A DNA stretch of 64,000 nt from Bacteroidota bacterium (GCA_018266435.1 JAFEAL010000005.1:124001-188000); one strand, 5' to 3'; positions 35,112 to 43,590 are shown, counted from the stretch's first letter. The notes: a model not told the origin generated them from the letters alone. Numbers and translations: made by a program.

Positions 35112-36293
35112 TTAATTTTTGGTAAACTCAATTTCAACCCGATCGTTGTATTGACCCAATGACCCGCCTTCCGGGTAAAGCGGCACTTTGCCGCCTTCAC
35201 CTTTGGTGGAAATGCGCGAAGCATCAATCCCTTGTTGTACCAGATACGCCTTTACGGTTTCGGCCCGTGCCAGCGAAAGTTCTTTCGATGAAATCTTTCC
35301 GCGTTTGTTCAGAGTTGGGTCAACAGCAAAAAAATTAGTGCCGGTGCCCAGCGTGGTGGCATCTCGCTCGCGTGTGCCGTTGCAGTGCCCGTAGATTTTA
35401 ATTTTGTATTTCAAATTTTCCTTCATCAGGGTTACCAACCCATCCAGTTCGTCTTGCGATTCGGGTTTGAGCAGGGAAGAGTTGGTAATGAAGTGCACGT
35501 TGTTGAAATCAATGTAGTCGCCCCGGCTTGCTTTTTCTAACGTAAGCGTAACCACATTTTCGTTGTCTTTTCCTTTTTCAAATGAGTTGTCGTTGTAAGG
35601 AAAGGAAATGCTGCTCTGCTTATAACCCGGCACTTGGGCGGTTACTGTGTATTCTCCTCTGGTATTTTTTGGTGTTTCCAGGTAAGTTACATCGCCCAAT
35701 TTAACCAACTGAAACTGGGTGGCATTCTTAGCCTCTTGTACATGCACGGTGCCGGTCAACTCTTTTCCTTCTTTACTCATGGCTTTGAAGTAAAACGGTT
35801 TGCCCAAAGGCTTTTTAACTTCTACCGGTTTGGGTAGCTCTTTTTTTACGAGTGCCGAAGAATCCACTTTTGGAGTTTCAATCACCGGTTCTTTAATGGG
35901 TTCTTGAACAGGCGGAACTTCAATCACCGGTTGGCCAGGTTGCTCTTTGGGCATTTCTTTGATTGCTTCCTGCGCGGGTTCACCGGTTTCTAGTTTTCCT
36001 ATAAAGACCCAGGCATCTTTGTAGATGGTTTCAACTTTAGTTTTGATTAAGAGATTGAACGCATCTTTTTTTATGTCGGTATCCAAAATGTACACGTAAT
36101 AAAGAGACCGCGAAGCCCGCAGGGCATAATGTGCTTCAAAGCTATTTTTGGCTGCAGAGGCAGTAAAACGAGAGGCATTGTCCTTTGAACGAAACGCCCC
36201 GACCACTACATAATACCTTTTTTCTTGCGCAATTGACTGTAGGCTGGCGAAAATCAGTACAACCGATACCAAAGAAAATTTTAATGGGGTCAT
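35112..36293 (-). CDS. OmpA-like protein with N-terminal SPOR domain and GHCN motif
   Basis: A 393-residue exported protein. Signal peptide about 1-22 (ending SIAQ); SPOR-like domain about 25-100 (RYYVVVGAFRSKDNASRF, YYVYILDTDIKKDAF) that binds denuded septal glycan; Pro/Glu/Lys linker about 105-165; a middle beta domain (KPFYFKAMSKEGKELTGTVH); C-terminal OmpA-like domain with GHCNG in place of GHTD, an insert with GKISSKELSLARAE, and NDRVEIEF. First gene of a two-gene operon with its paralogue. The combination suggests a peptidoglycan-associated protein, perhaps with changed ligand preference. Confidence 0.85.
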   Translation of the reverse strand: MTPLKFSLVSVVLIFASLQSIAQEKRYYVVVGAFRSKDNASRFTASAAKNSFEAHYALRASRSLYYVYILDTDIKKDAFNLLIKTKVETIYKDAWVFIGKLETGEPAQEAIKEMPKEQPGQPVIEVPPVQEPIKEPVIETPKVDSSALVKKELPKPVEVKKPLGKPFYFKAMSKEGKELTGTVHVQEAKNATQFQLVKLGDVTYLETPKNTRGEYTVTAQVPGYKQSSISFPYNDNSFEKGKDNENVVTLTLEKASRGDYIDFNNVHFITNSSLLKPESQDELDGLVTLMKENLKYKIKIYGHCNGTRERDATTLGTGTNFFAVDPTLNKRGKISSKELSLARAETVKAYLVQQGIDASRISTKGEGGKVPLYPEGGSLGQYNDRVEIEFTKN

Positions 36294-36558
36294 TATCAGG
36301 TGCGTTTTCTATTTCAATATTAAAGATAATTTTTTGAATTGTGAGAATTAGTCTTTGGCTCTCCCAGCCTGATTTTCAGGCCTCAAAATCACCTTTCGCA
36401 AAGTGCGATTTTGTTTTTTTGTTATGGCAAAGCTCCCTTCCTGTGCTTGAACTTTGCGTACGGGGATAATAACTTGAGCGGAGGCTCTCTAGCCCGCTAA
36501 TTTAGATGGCAAAAAACAAAGCATAAAAAATCCATCGTTAGCAGTAACAACTCTTTTG

Positions 36559-36566
36559 TATTTTCG
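36559..36566 (+). promoter_or_regulatory. Putative -7 box of the sigma-factor gene
   Basis: TATTTTCG, one mismatch from TAnnTTTG, 16 bases before the ATG. The whole gap 36294-36582 between divergent genes also carries small hairpins (36357-36369 and 36367-36381, mutually exclusive) but nothing else recognisable. Confidence 0.35.
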
Positions 36567-36582
36567 TCTGGCTATTGAAACG

Positions 36583-37092
36583 ATGAACCTCGAAGACTTT
36601 GAGAACCGGGTGTTGCCCACCAAAAACAAGCTTTACCGCTTTGCCTTTCGCCTGCTGGGCAGCAGCGAAGAGGCCAAAGACGTGGTGCAGGAAGCGATGA
36701 TCAAAGTGTGGAACGGGCGCGACTTGGGCGAAGTGCAAAACATGGAAGCTTGGTGCATGCGCATCACCAAAAATATTTCGCTCGATAAGTTGCGCAGCCG
36801 CCAACGAAAAATGACGCATTCCATTGACACCAATTTTGAAGTTCGTCACGAAGGATTAACGCCCCATGAAAATACAGAAATGCATGAAAACATGAAACGG
36901 ATTAACCAACTGATGACCCAGCTGCCCGACAAACAACGACAGGTGATGCACCTGCGCGACATTGAAGGGCACAGCTACAACGAAATTTGCGAGATGCTTG
37001 AACTGGACATGAACCAGGTAAAAGTAAATTTATTCAGGGCAAGAAATGCCGTGCGCGAAAAACTGATTAAACTCAATGCCTATGGACTCTAA
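36583..37092 (+). CDS. ECF-family RNA polymerase sigma factor
   Basis: A 169-residue extracytoplasmic-function sigma factor. Region 2 is about 15-80 (KLYRFAFRLLGSSEEAKDVVQEAMIKVW, CMRITKNISLDKLRSRQRK) and region 4 about 110-165 (TQLPDKQRQVMHLRDIEGHSYNEICEMLELDMNQVKVNLFRARNAVRE). ATG 36583 is used; the frame is open to 36556. The 3' end overlaps the anti-sigma-like gene. With the next genes it forms a sigma/anti-sigma/DUF4252 module. Confidence 0.93.
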   Translation: MNLEDFENRVLPTKNKLYRFAFRLLGSSEEAKDVVQEAMIKVWNGRDLGEVQNMEAWCMRITKNISLDKLRSRQRKMTHSIDTNFEVRHEGLTPHENTEMHENMKRINQLMTQLPDKQRQVMHLRDIEGHSYNEICEMLELDMNQVKVNLFRARNAVREKLIKLNAYGL

Positions 37093-37612
37093 GCGAATCG
37101 AACAACTCCTGGAAAAATATTGGGATGCACAAACCTCGCTGGAGGAAGAAGAAGAACTGCACCAGTATTTTAAAAATAACCCTGTGCCCGAGGTATGGAA
37201 AGAAACTGCCGAACTGTTCAGGTATTTTGATCACGAAAAAAACAAAATGATTACTGATTTAAATTTTGATCAGGCTGTAACAAAGCAACTTAGCCAGCGT
37301 CAAGAAAAAAAAGTAATCGAAATGAAAAGTTGGCTTCAGATAGCACGTGTGGCAGCCGGTGTGCTGGTGGTGGTGGCGGCCGTGTACTTGATTGGGCTGG
37401 AAGTGAGAAACTCCTCAACTAAAGAAATTGCCGATACGGAGACTGACCCGCAACTTGCCTTTGAAGAAACCAAAAAAGCCTTGCTCATGATCTCACGAAG
37501 TTTTAACAAGGCACAACAGGAAGCAAGCAAGATCAACCTGCTGAATGAAGCCGAACAGAAAATTAAAAGCAAAACCAGCGAAACCGAAAAAGATAAAAAA
37601 GAGAATATTTAA
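37076..37612 (+). CDS. Putative anti-sigma factor, single-pass membrane protein
   Basis: A 178-residue protein: cytosolic acidic N-terminus (DSKRIEQLLEKYWDAQTSLEEEEELHQYFKN), one transmembrane helix about 86-104 (IARVAAGVLVVVAAVYLIGL), and a charged extracytoplasmic tail. Position, overlap with the sigma gene and topology fit an anti-sigma factor; no zinc motif is seen. ATG at 37076 or 37082 is possible. Confidence 0.78.
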   Translation: MPMDSKRIEQLLEKYWDAQTSLEEEEELHQYFKNNPVPEVWKETAELFRYFDHEKNKMITDLNFDQAVTKQLSQRQEKKVIEMKSWLQIARVAAGVLVVVAAVYLIGLEVRNSSTKEIADTETDPQLAFEETKKALLMISRSFNKAQQEASKINLLNEAEQKIKSKTSETEKDKKENI

Positions 37613-37630
37613 TAAATAAAAATTAAACGT

Positions 37631-38158
37631 ATGAAAAAATTAATGATTGGAGCCGTGATGATGACATTGTCAATGGCAGTAAGCGCACAGGGCGATGCCA
37701 TTTCAAAATTCTTTGCCAAGTACCAGGATGACGAGACCTTTACCAATGTGAAGGTGAGCCAAAAAATGTTCAGCCTGTTTACTAACATGAGTGTAGAGAA
37801 ACAAGAAGATAAAGACATACTCGATGCCATCAGCAAAATTCAAGGCTTGCGCGTACTGGCCAAACACGAAACCCGCGACAGCCGCGCATTGTACAAAGAG
37901 GCCATGGCCGCTATTCCTGCTAAAGATTATGAAGAATTGCTGAGCGTACGCGACAAAGACAAAGACATGAAATTTTACATCAAAGAACTCAGTTCCGGAA
38001 AAATTGGTGAGTTGGTTATGGTGTCAGGTGGAAACAGCGAGTTTATGGTGCTGAGTCTGTTTGGCGAGATTGACTTAAAAAAAATCGGAAGCATCGGTAA
38101 AAAAATGAGTATCGATGGGTTGGATAAACTTGAAAAAATCAACGATAAGAAAAACTAA
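37631..38158 (+). CDS. DUF4252 protein
   Basis: A 175-residue exported protein: signal peptide (ending AVSAQ), then the DUF4252 pattern (DAISKFFAKYQDDETFTNVKVSQKMF, FYIKELSSGKIGELVMVSGG, FMVLSLFGEIDLKKIGSI). Function unknown. Third gene of the sigma operon and paralogous to the next gene, which suggests it is a target of the sigma factor. Confidence 0.85.
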   Translation: MKKLMIGAVMMTLSMAVSAQGDAISKFFAKYQDDETFTNVKVSQKMFSLFTNMSVEKQEDKDILDAISKIQGLRVLAKHETRDSRALYKEAMAAIPAKDYEELLSVRDKDKDMKFYIKELSSGKIGELVMVSGGNSEFMVLSLFGEIDLKKIGSIGKKMSIDGLDKLEKINDKKN

Positions 38159-38220
38159 ATTGTATGGGTGCAGACCGTAAGCTACAAGCTTACTGGATCT
38201 GCAACCCGGTATTAATAATT

Positions 38221-38772
38221 ATGAAAAAACATTTGATAGCGGGAATATTACTGCTGCCACTTTTAGCGCTGGCCCAAACCAAGACCACCGAAGCGTTGGA
38301 AAAAAAATACAATGGCTTTAAGTTGTATTTTTACAAGAACACACTGCGAATGTTGAACCAAAAAGAAGACAAAAATTTTGATGAATTGATTAAAGACATT
38401 GAGAAGATGCGTTTTCTGATGATCAATAAAACAAAGGGCACATTCAATGACACCGAATACAAACAACTGCTAAAAAGCTATCGGTCAGAATCCTATGATG
38501 AAGTGATGACCAGTCGGTTTCAGGGAAGAGAGTTTGATGTGTATGTGCGCGAGTCGGGTGGGCGGGTGAAGGGCACAGTAATCGTAGCCAATGACTCTAC
38601 CAATTTATTTGTATTGGATATTTTAGGACGGGTGGAGTTGAGTAAAGCCACTTCACTATTTCAGGCCATTGATGGCAACACGGACATTGGGGTTAAAATT
38701 AAAGACTTTATGGGCGGTAGTGATAGCCATAAAGAGAAAAAGAAAAATAGAAAAGGAATTGTCATCGATTAA
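38221..38772 (+). CDS. DUF4252 protein, second copy
   Basis: A 183-residue paralogue of the preceding gene. ATG 38221 begins a normal signal peptide (MKKHLIAGILLLPLLALAQ); the frame is open from 38164 but the extra N-terminus lacks sense. Shared features: YLKSY-type repeats replaced by YKQLLKSYRSESYDEVMTSR and VRESGGRVKGTVIVANDSTNLFVLDILGRVELSK. Ends in a basic tail (KEKKKNRK). Confidence 0.82.
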   Translation: MKKHLIAGILLLPLLALAQTKTTEALEKKYNGFKLYFYKNTLRMLNQKEDKNFDELIKDIEKMRFLMINKTKGTFNDTEYKQLLKSYRSESYDEVMTSRFQGREFDVYVRESGGRVKGTVIVANDSTNLFVLDILGRVELSKATSLFQAIDGNTDIGVKIKDFMGGSDSHKEKKKNRKGIVID

Positions 38773-38783
38773 ACCAACCTGAA

Positions 38784-39695
38784 GTGGAAACAGTTCTCTC
38801 CACCGATAAACTGACCAAGTATTTTGGAAAGCTCTGCGCAGTTAACCGCCTTGATCTTGAAGTGAAACGCGGCCAGGTCTTTGGTATGCTCGGCCCCAAT
38901 GGCAGCGGAAAAACTACCACGCTCGCCATGTTGATGGGGGTAACTAATCCAACTTCGGGCAACTTCACCTGGTTTGGTGAGCCGGCCACCCACCATACCC
39001 GCAAAAAAATAGGAGCTGTGCTGGAGCATCCTATTTTTTATCCCTACTTGAGCGGGCAAAAAAATTTAGAACTGAATGCGCTGATTAAGGGAGTTGATCC
39101 GGCTCGCATTGGTAGTGTACTTGAACTGGTTGAGTTGGCTCCACGCAAGGATGATAAATACAGAACGTACTCACTCGGAATGAAGCAACGTCTAGCCATT
39201 GCCTCAGCATTAGTGAGCGATCCTATTATTTTAATTTTAGATGAACCCACTAATGGTCTCGACCCTATGGGTATTGCCGAGATACGAGAAATCATTAAAC
39301 GTATTGCGGCCGAAGGCAAAACCATTATCCTGGCGAGCCATTTGTTAGACGAAGTGCAGAAAGTGTGTACGCATTTTGCCGTATTGCGAAAAGGAAACCT
39401 GGTTCATTCCGGTCCGGTAGATGACGTAGGTAAAGGCGAGGAGACGGTGGAAGTAATTGCTTACCACGATGATCTCAGTCATATTTTACATGAGTTTCGC
39501 GGGTCGTTATCAGTCAAAAATGAAAATGGAAAGTTTACCGTACACCTACGCGAAAATTTTCACGCGATTGATTTGAATAAATTTTTATTTGAGAAAGGAA
39601 TCATAGCGTCACACCTGGTTACCCAAAAGAAAAGTTTGGAAAAGCAGTTTTTGGAAATTTTACAAGAGTCACAAGACGTAAGCCACAAGATGTAA
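38784..39695 (+). CDS. ABC transporter ATP-binding protein
   Basis: A 303-residue ATPase from GTG 38784. Walker A GPNGSGKT at 37-44, signature YSLGMKQR, Walker B LILDEPTNGLDPMG and switch His in ASHLLDE. The fold resembles DrrA/CcmA-type exporters with a C-terminal accessory domain of about 80 residues. It pairs with the permease 22 bases downstream. Substrate unknown; it may belong to the sigma regulon because it follows it closely. Confidence 0.93.
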   Translation: METVLSTDKLTKYFGKLCAVNRLDLEVKRGQVFGMLGPNGSGKTTTLAMLMGVTNPTSGNFTWFGEPATHHTRKKIGAVLEHPIFYPYLSGQKNLELNALIKGVDPARIGSVLELVELAPRKDDKYRTYSLGMKQRLAIASALVSDPIILILDEPTNGLDPMGIAEIREIIKRIAAEGKTIILASHLLDEVQKVCTHFAVLRKGNLVHSGPVDDVGKGEETVEVIAYHDDLSHILHEFRGSLSVKNENGKFTVHLRENFHAIDLNKFLFEKGIIASHLVTQKKSLEKQFLEILQESQDVSHKM

Positions 39696-39717
39696 GATTA
39701 AAAGCCAGCCCCCGTTT

Positions 39718-40521
39718 ATGCTTCACCTATTAAAAATCGATCTCAAAAAAATGACCAGCTACCGCACCTTTTGGGTAGTGTGCGGATTGTATTTTGTTAC
39801 ATTGGCATTTACCACGGCCAGTGGTATGGAATTTTTGAAGTGGCTGGCCGGTTTTATTCAGGGCTTTGGCCAATCCATTAATATCAATCGAATTCCTCTT
39901 TACCATTTTCCTGACGTGTGGCAGAATCTGGTTTACATCAGTGGTCTTTTTAAAGTTGTGTTGGCCATTATGGTGGTCATCTCCATTACCAATGAATTTA
40001 CTTACCGCACCATCCGGCAAAACATTATTGACGGCATGAGCCGCTCGGAATTTTTACTTTCCAAAATTCTTACCAATGTGTTATTAAGTGGGGTGAGTGT
40101 GGTCATGGTTTTTTTGATTGGGTTAGTAACGGGCTTGATTTATTCGCCTGAGGTTAGGTTGGTCGAAGTAGTTACTGATTTGGAATTTTTCCCCGCTTAT
40201 TTTCTGGAAGTGTTTGCTTTTCTTTCGTATGCGCTCATGCTCGGTGTTTTAGTTCAGCGCTCTGGACTTACCATTATTTTGTTGTTGCTCTCCAACATGA
40301 TTGAGGCTATTGTTAAAGTGAATGTTCCGGAAGCAGCCGGCTGGCTGAAGGATGTATTTCCGATGCAGTCCATTTCTAATTTGGTGGCACTGCCTTTTGC
40401 GCGCTATGCGTTTCAAGAAATTCAGGATTACGTTTCTCTCACTGCGCTGGCGATTGCAGCAATATGGGCTTTTCTTTTTAATTATTTTGCCTACCTGAAA
40501 CTGAAGAAGTCAGATATCTGA
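39718..40521 (+). CDS. ABC-2 type transporter permease
   Basis: A 267-residue membrane protein with about six hydrophobic segments (FWVVCGLYFVTLAFTTA, LFKVVLAIMVVISITNEFTY, LLSGVSVVMVFLIGLVTGLIY, LEVFAFLSYALMLGVLVQ, IILLLLSNMIEAIVKV, ALAIAAIWAFLFNYFAYL) and the phrase FTYRTIRQNIIDGMSRSEFLLSK typical of ABC-2 permeases. It partners the ATPase upstream; no substrate-binding protein is present, so export is more likely than import. Confidence 0.88.
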   Translation: MLHLLKIDLKKMTSYRTFWVVCGLYFVTLAFTTASGMEFLKWLAGFIQGFGQSININRIPLYHFPDVWQNLVYISGLFKVVLAIMVVISITNEFTYRTIRQNIIDGMSRSEFLLSKILTNVLLSGVSVVMVFLIGLVTGLIYSPEVRLVEVVTDLEFFPAYFLEVFAFLSYALMLGVLVQRSGLTIILLLLSNMIEAIVKVNVPEAAGWLKDVFPMQSISNLVALPFARYAFQEIQDYVSLTALAIAAIWAFLFNYFAYLKLKKSDI

Positions 40522-40757
40522 TTGCATCAAGGACTTTGCCTTAGGTTCGTGGGTACGTTTTCTAAAGCAACAGACGATGTTTACAAACTCGATTAGGTAC
40601 AAATGAAGGAGTTAAAATCAGCCATTGATCATGCACAGATTGAAAAGGTGTGTAAAGGGTTTTGTAAAACCACAAAGTTGCTCCGACAGAATTAAAGGAA
40701 GGTAACCTGAGGTTTTCTTCCGACATTAATACTTTAAAAATGGGCGCCCGACATAAA

Positions 40758-41020
40758 ATGATTCGGGTTTCATTTTCAAGTCATTTCAAAAAGACACTAA
40801 GAAAAAAATAAGAACAACCCCTTAGTTGAAGTGTCATTTTGCCGGGAAATATAGAGTATTCACTTCTAATCCATTTCATCCCTCTTTACCTACACATAAA
40901 GTTACCGGGTGAATTAAATCATTTACATTTGGGTTGCGATTTGCAGACTATGTTTTGTTTGCAAAGTACGACTAAGGTTATTTTTTGAAAGTGATGAGTA
41001 CCCATGATGAAGTTTACTAA
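40758..41020 (+). pseudogene. RelE/YafQ-family toxin remnant
   Basis: From ATG 40758 one frame gives MIRVSFSSHFKKTLRKK then stop. Further on, other frames give NNPLVEVSFCRE and, from 40853, RVFTSNPFHPSLPTHKVTG, a stop, DYVLFAKYD, a stop, and GYFLKVMSTHDEVY ending at 41020. In order these match RelE/StbE-type toxins (MxRVSFSxxFKxxxRK, NPFxPxLxTHKLxG, xxIGTHDEVY). Total span fits a toxin of about 88 residues, so it is a nearly full-length gene broken by frameshifts and two stops. A 30-codon frame upstream (40603-40695) could be antitoxin debris, but this is uncertain. Confidence 0.65.
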
Positions 41021-41543
41021 AAATTTGTTATTCATAATTCCGTTTCGCTTTGGGCTGATCGGTGGGCTAATCGGCTCGCTCGCTATTATGGTACTGTTTT
41101 ATCTGGGGCGGCATCCGTTTCTAATTCCCGTTATTTTTGATTTTCGCATTGTCATTTATGCCATGTTTATTTTTATAACGCTCAAAGTACTGCGCGATAA
41201 TTACCTGAATGGCTCGTTGCTTTTTTGGCAAGGCATGACCGGCAGCTACGTTTTTTTGGTAACCGCTGCCTTAACCGGAGCGCTCAGCACTTTTTGCCTG
41301 GCAATTGCGCAAAATGGATTTCTGACCGGGTACATCGGGGCGAAGCAGCAACAAATGACTGATTTTAAAAAAGAATTCATAGATGAATTGGGTGCAGCCA
41401 TGTATCAGCAACAGTTAAGTAAGTTGGCCGATACTACTGCCTTTGATTTGGCCATTGATTATTTTTTGAAAAGTTTAGTTATCGGCCTATTTTTGACCAT
41501 CATTATTTCCGTCATCCTCAGAAAACAAAAACAAACCCAATAA
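41004..41543 (+). CDS. DUF4199 membrane protein
   Basis: A 179-residue membrane protein with four hydrophobic segments (LIGGLIGSLAIMVLFYLG, IVIYAMFIFITLKVLRDN, VFLVTAALTGALSTFCLAIA, SLVIGLFLTIIISVILRK), the pattern of DUF4199. Its first 17 bases lie inside the 3' end of the toxin remnant, read in another frame. First of two adjacent DUF4199 genes. Function unknown. Confidence 0.85.
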   Translation: MMKFTKNLLFIIPFRFGLIGGLIGSLAIMVLFYLGRHPFLIPVIFDFRIVIYAMFIFITLKVLRDNYLNGSLLFWQGMTGSYVFLVTAALTGALSTFCLAIAQNGFLTGYIGAKQQQMTDFKKEFIDELGAAMYQQQLSKLADTTAFDLAIDYFLKSLVIGLFLTIIISVILRKQKQTQ

Positions 41544-41547
41544 TTTT

Positions 41548-42084
41548 ATGGAAGAAACCACTCAAACACCAGAAATCACTACACGCTCAGCTGGTATTCG
41601 CTACGGCATTGTATTAGCTATTGTATCATTTGCCTATTTTATTGTATTAACCATTTCAGGAGTTGCCGCAGGGCAAGGCATTTGGAGCTGGGTAGGATAC
41701 CTGATCACCGCGGGTCTGATTTTCTTAGCCCAGAAATATTTCAAAGACAACGGTAACGGCTTTATGACGTATGGCCAGGGGATAGGTATTGCTTTTTGGG
41801 AGGGGCTTGTTTCCATTGCCATATACATGCCCTTATTTTACATCTATATCAAATTTATCGACAGCGGATTTATTGAAATGATTAAAGAGAAGCAAATAGA
41901 TGGCATGCAACAAAAAGGAATGTCGGATGAGCAGATCGATCAGGCCATGAAAATAGCCGGAGCTTTTATGACACCCGAAGCGATGCTTGGTTTTGGAATT
42001 GTATTTGGCATTATCGGAACAATCATTATTGGGTTAATCGTAACCATCTTTACCCAAAAGAAAAACTCCGATCCGTTTGCTTAA
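41548..42084 (+). CDS. DUF4199 membrane protein, second copy
   Basis: A 178-residue paralogue with the same four-helix layout (YGIVLAIVSFAYFIVLTISG, VGYLITAGLIFLAQKYF, YGQGIGIAFWEGLVSIAIYMP, MLGFGIVFGIIGTIIIGLIVTIF). Between helices 3 and 4 a charged loop contains QMKEKQIDGMQQKGMSDEQIDQ-like sequence. Four bases after the first copy and 9 bases before the glycosyltransferase, so probably one operon. Confidence 0.85.
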   Translation: MEETTQTPEITTRSAGIRYGIVLAIVSFAYFIVLTISGVAAGQGIWSWVGYLITAGLIFLAQKYFKDNGNGFMTYGQGIGIAFWEGLVSIAIYMPLFYIYIKFIDSGFIEMIKEKQIDGMQQKGMSDEQIDQAMKIAGAFMTPEAMLGFGIVFGIIGTIIIGLIVTIFTQKKNSDPFA

Positions 42085-42093
42085 TTTTTAGCT

Positions 42094-43047
42094 TTGGATA
42101 TCTCATTCATCATTCCCGCTAAAGACGAAGAAGAGTCAATCGTTGAGCTGTCGCAGTGGATCAGTCGCGTGATGCTGGCGCACAATTTTTCATACGAGAT
42201 TATTTTTGTTGATGATGGCAGTAGCGATGGCACGTGGCAGCAGATCAAAAAAGCAAACGGAGCAAACTCATTGGTGAAAGGTCTGAAGTTTAACCGCAAT
42301 TTTGGAAAGGCGGCTGCACTAAACGTGGGCTTTAAATCAGCGCAGGGCGATGTAGTAATTACCATGGATGCCGATTTGCAAGACAGCCCCGATGAGGTAC
42401 CTGAACTTTACCGGATGATCCGCGAACAGAAATTTGATCTGGTTAGCGGCTGGAAAAAAAAACGCCACGATCCCATTTCTAAACGATGGCCTTCCAAGTT
42501 TTTTAATGGAGTAGTTAGCCGGATGTCGGGCATAAAATTGCACGACTTTAATTGCGGCCTGAAAGCGTATAATGCAAGCGTAGTAAAAAATATTTCCATT
42601 TATGGCGACATGCACCGCTACATTCCGGTAATTGCCAAGTGGGCTGGGTTTACTAAAATAACTGAGAAAGTGGTAGAGCACCGCGAACGTAAATTTGGTC
42701 ACAGCAAATACGGATGGACCCGGTTGGTAAGCGGATTCCTTGATTTACTTACGCTGATGGTTATCGGAAAATTTTCGCGTAAGCCCATGCACTTGTTTGG
42801 TACGATGGGTATTATTTCATTTTTGGCAGGATTTATTTTTACCATTAAAATTTTGTGGGATAAAGTAGATGCTGCCTGGATTACCAAAGTTCCGCTGAAG
42901 CGCGATGTAACCGAGCAGCCTATTTTTTATCTGGCACTGGTGGCTGTGGTTATTGGCGTACAGCTTTTTTTGGCAGGTTTTTTGGCCGAATTGCTGGCCA
43001 GGCAAACGGCATCGAAAAAAGATTACCTGGTGATTGAAAAAGTGTAG
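42094..43047 (+). CDS. GT2 glycosyltransferase with C-terminal membrane helices (GtrB/DPM1-like)
   Basis: A 317-residue polyprenol-phosphate sugar transferase type. Starts at TTG 42094 (MDISFIIPAKDEEESI). GT-A motifs: VDDGSSDGTWQQI, NFGKAAALNVGF, TMDADLQDSPDEVP and the RERKFGHSKYGWTRL segment near the active site; two C-terminal helices about 237-257 and 280-302. Probably charges undecaprenyl-phosphate with a sugar for later transfer. Adjacent DUF4199 genes may be membrane partners. Confidence 0.88.
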   Translation: MDISFIIPAKDEEESIVELSQWISRVMLAHNFSYEIIFVDDGSSDGTWQQIKKANGANSLVKGLKFNRNFGKAAALNVGFKSAQGDVVITMDADLQDSPDEVPELYRMIREQKFDLVSGWKKKRHDPISKRWPSKFFNGVVSRMSGIKLHDFNCGLKAYNASVVKNISIYGDMHRYIPVIAKWAGFTKITEKVVEHRERKFGHSKYGWTRLVSGFLDLLTLMVIGKFSRKPMHLFGTMGIISFLAGFIFTIKILWDKVDAAWITKVPLKRDVTEQPIFYLALVAVVIGVQLFLAGFLAELLARQTASKKDYLVIEKV

Positions 43048-43109
43048 GTGAGAATGAAGGCCTAAAGTTATTTAATTACAAGACTCCGGCCTTGAAACTT
43101 TTTTTCAAT

Positions 43110-43117
43110 TATTTTTG
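43110..43117 (+). promoter_or_regulatory. Possible -7 box upstream of ssrA
   Basis: TATTTTTG matches TAnnTTTG; it lies 47 bases before the mature tmRNA. A second, weaker box (TACTTTG at 43130-43136) lies nearer. Either could serve. Confidence 0.35.
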
Positions 43118-43163
43118 TCTCCCTTTTCATACTTTGTTTTTTGAGAATGATATGTAGAAAACT

Positions 43164-43554
43164 GGGGCTGACCGGTTTTGACAGGATGTGTGGGGGTGTA
43201 TGCCAGCATGCAGGCTCATGGGATGAGAGCCTTAAAAGATAGTCCTACAATTTACGTGGCGAAAATACTTACGCCATGGCCGCTTAATCTAAACTGAGTT
43301 TAGGTTTGCTTATCCGCTGATAAGATCGGTGGAGGCCATCATCGCCCACACGTCTGTTCTGCGCGTGTGGATTAGCGGTGTCGTCAGCATGAACTGGGCA
43401 AGGCTGTGTTGTGCAGCGGTGTCAAGATAACAACAACTACGATTAAACTCAGGATGCTCATGACCTTGTTTAGTCCGACAATGAATATGAGCTAAGCATG
43501 TAGAACGTACACATTCATCTTCTCTGGACCAGGGTTCGATTCCCTGCAGCTCCA
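43164..43554 (+). ncRNA. ssrA: Transfer-messenger RNA (tmRNA)
   Basis: One-piece tmRNA of 391 nt. Acceptor GGGGCTG pairs with CAGCTCC at the 3' end (one G-U), discriminator A at 43554, with a T-arm GGTTCGATTCC. The tag reading frame is GGC GAA AAT ACT TAC GCC ATG GCC GCT TAA at 43258-43287, giving GENTYAMAA. The tag agrees with Bacteroidota tmRNA tags except for Met before the last two Ala. It rescues stalled ribosomes with SmpB, which is not in the window. Confidence 0.93.
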
Positions 43555-43590
43555 CTTCTTCGAATGCCAAAATCATTTGGCGTTATTAAT

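Noticed and set aside
36385-36420. Hairpin with T run in the OmpA/sigma gap as terminator
   Set aside because: The stem is short and bulged, and there is no upstream plus-strand gene to terminate, since both flanking genes are divergent.
43057-43110. Terminator after the GT2 gene (AAGGCC/GGCCTT)
   Set aside because: The 6-bp stem has a 25-base loop and the T tract is ten bases away; too weak to call.
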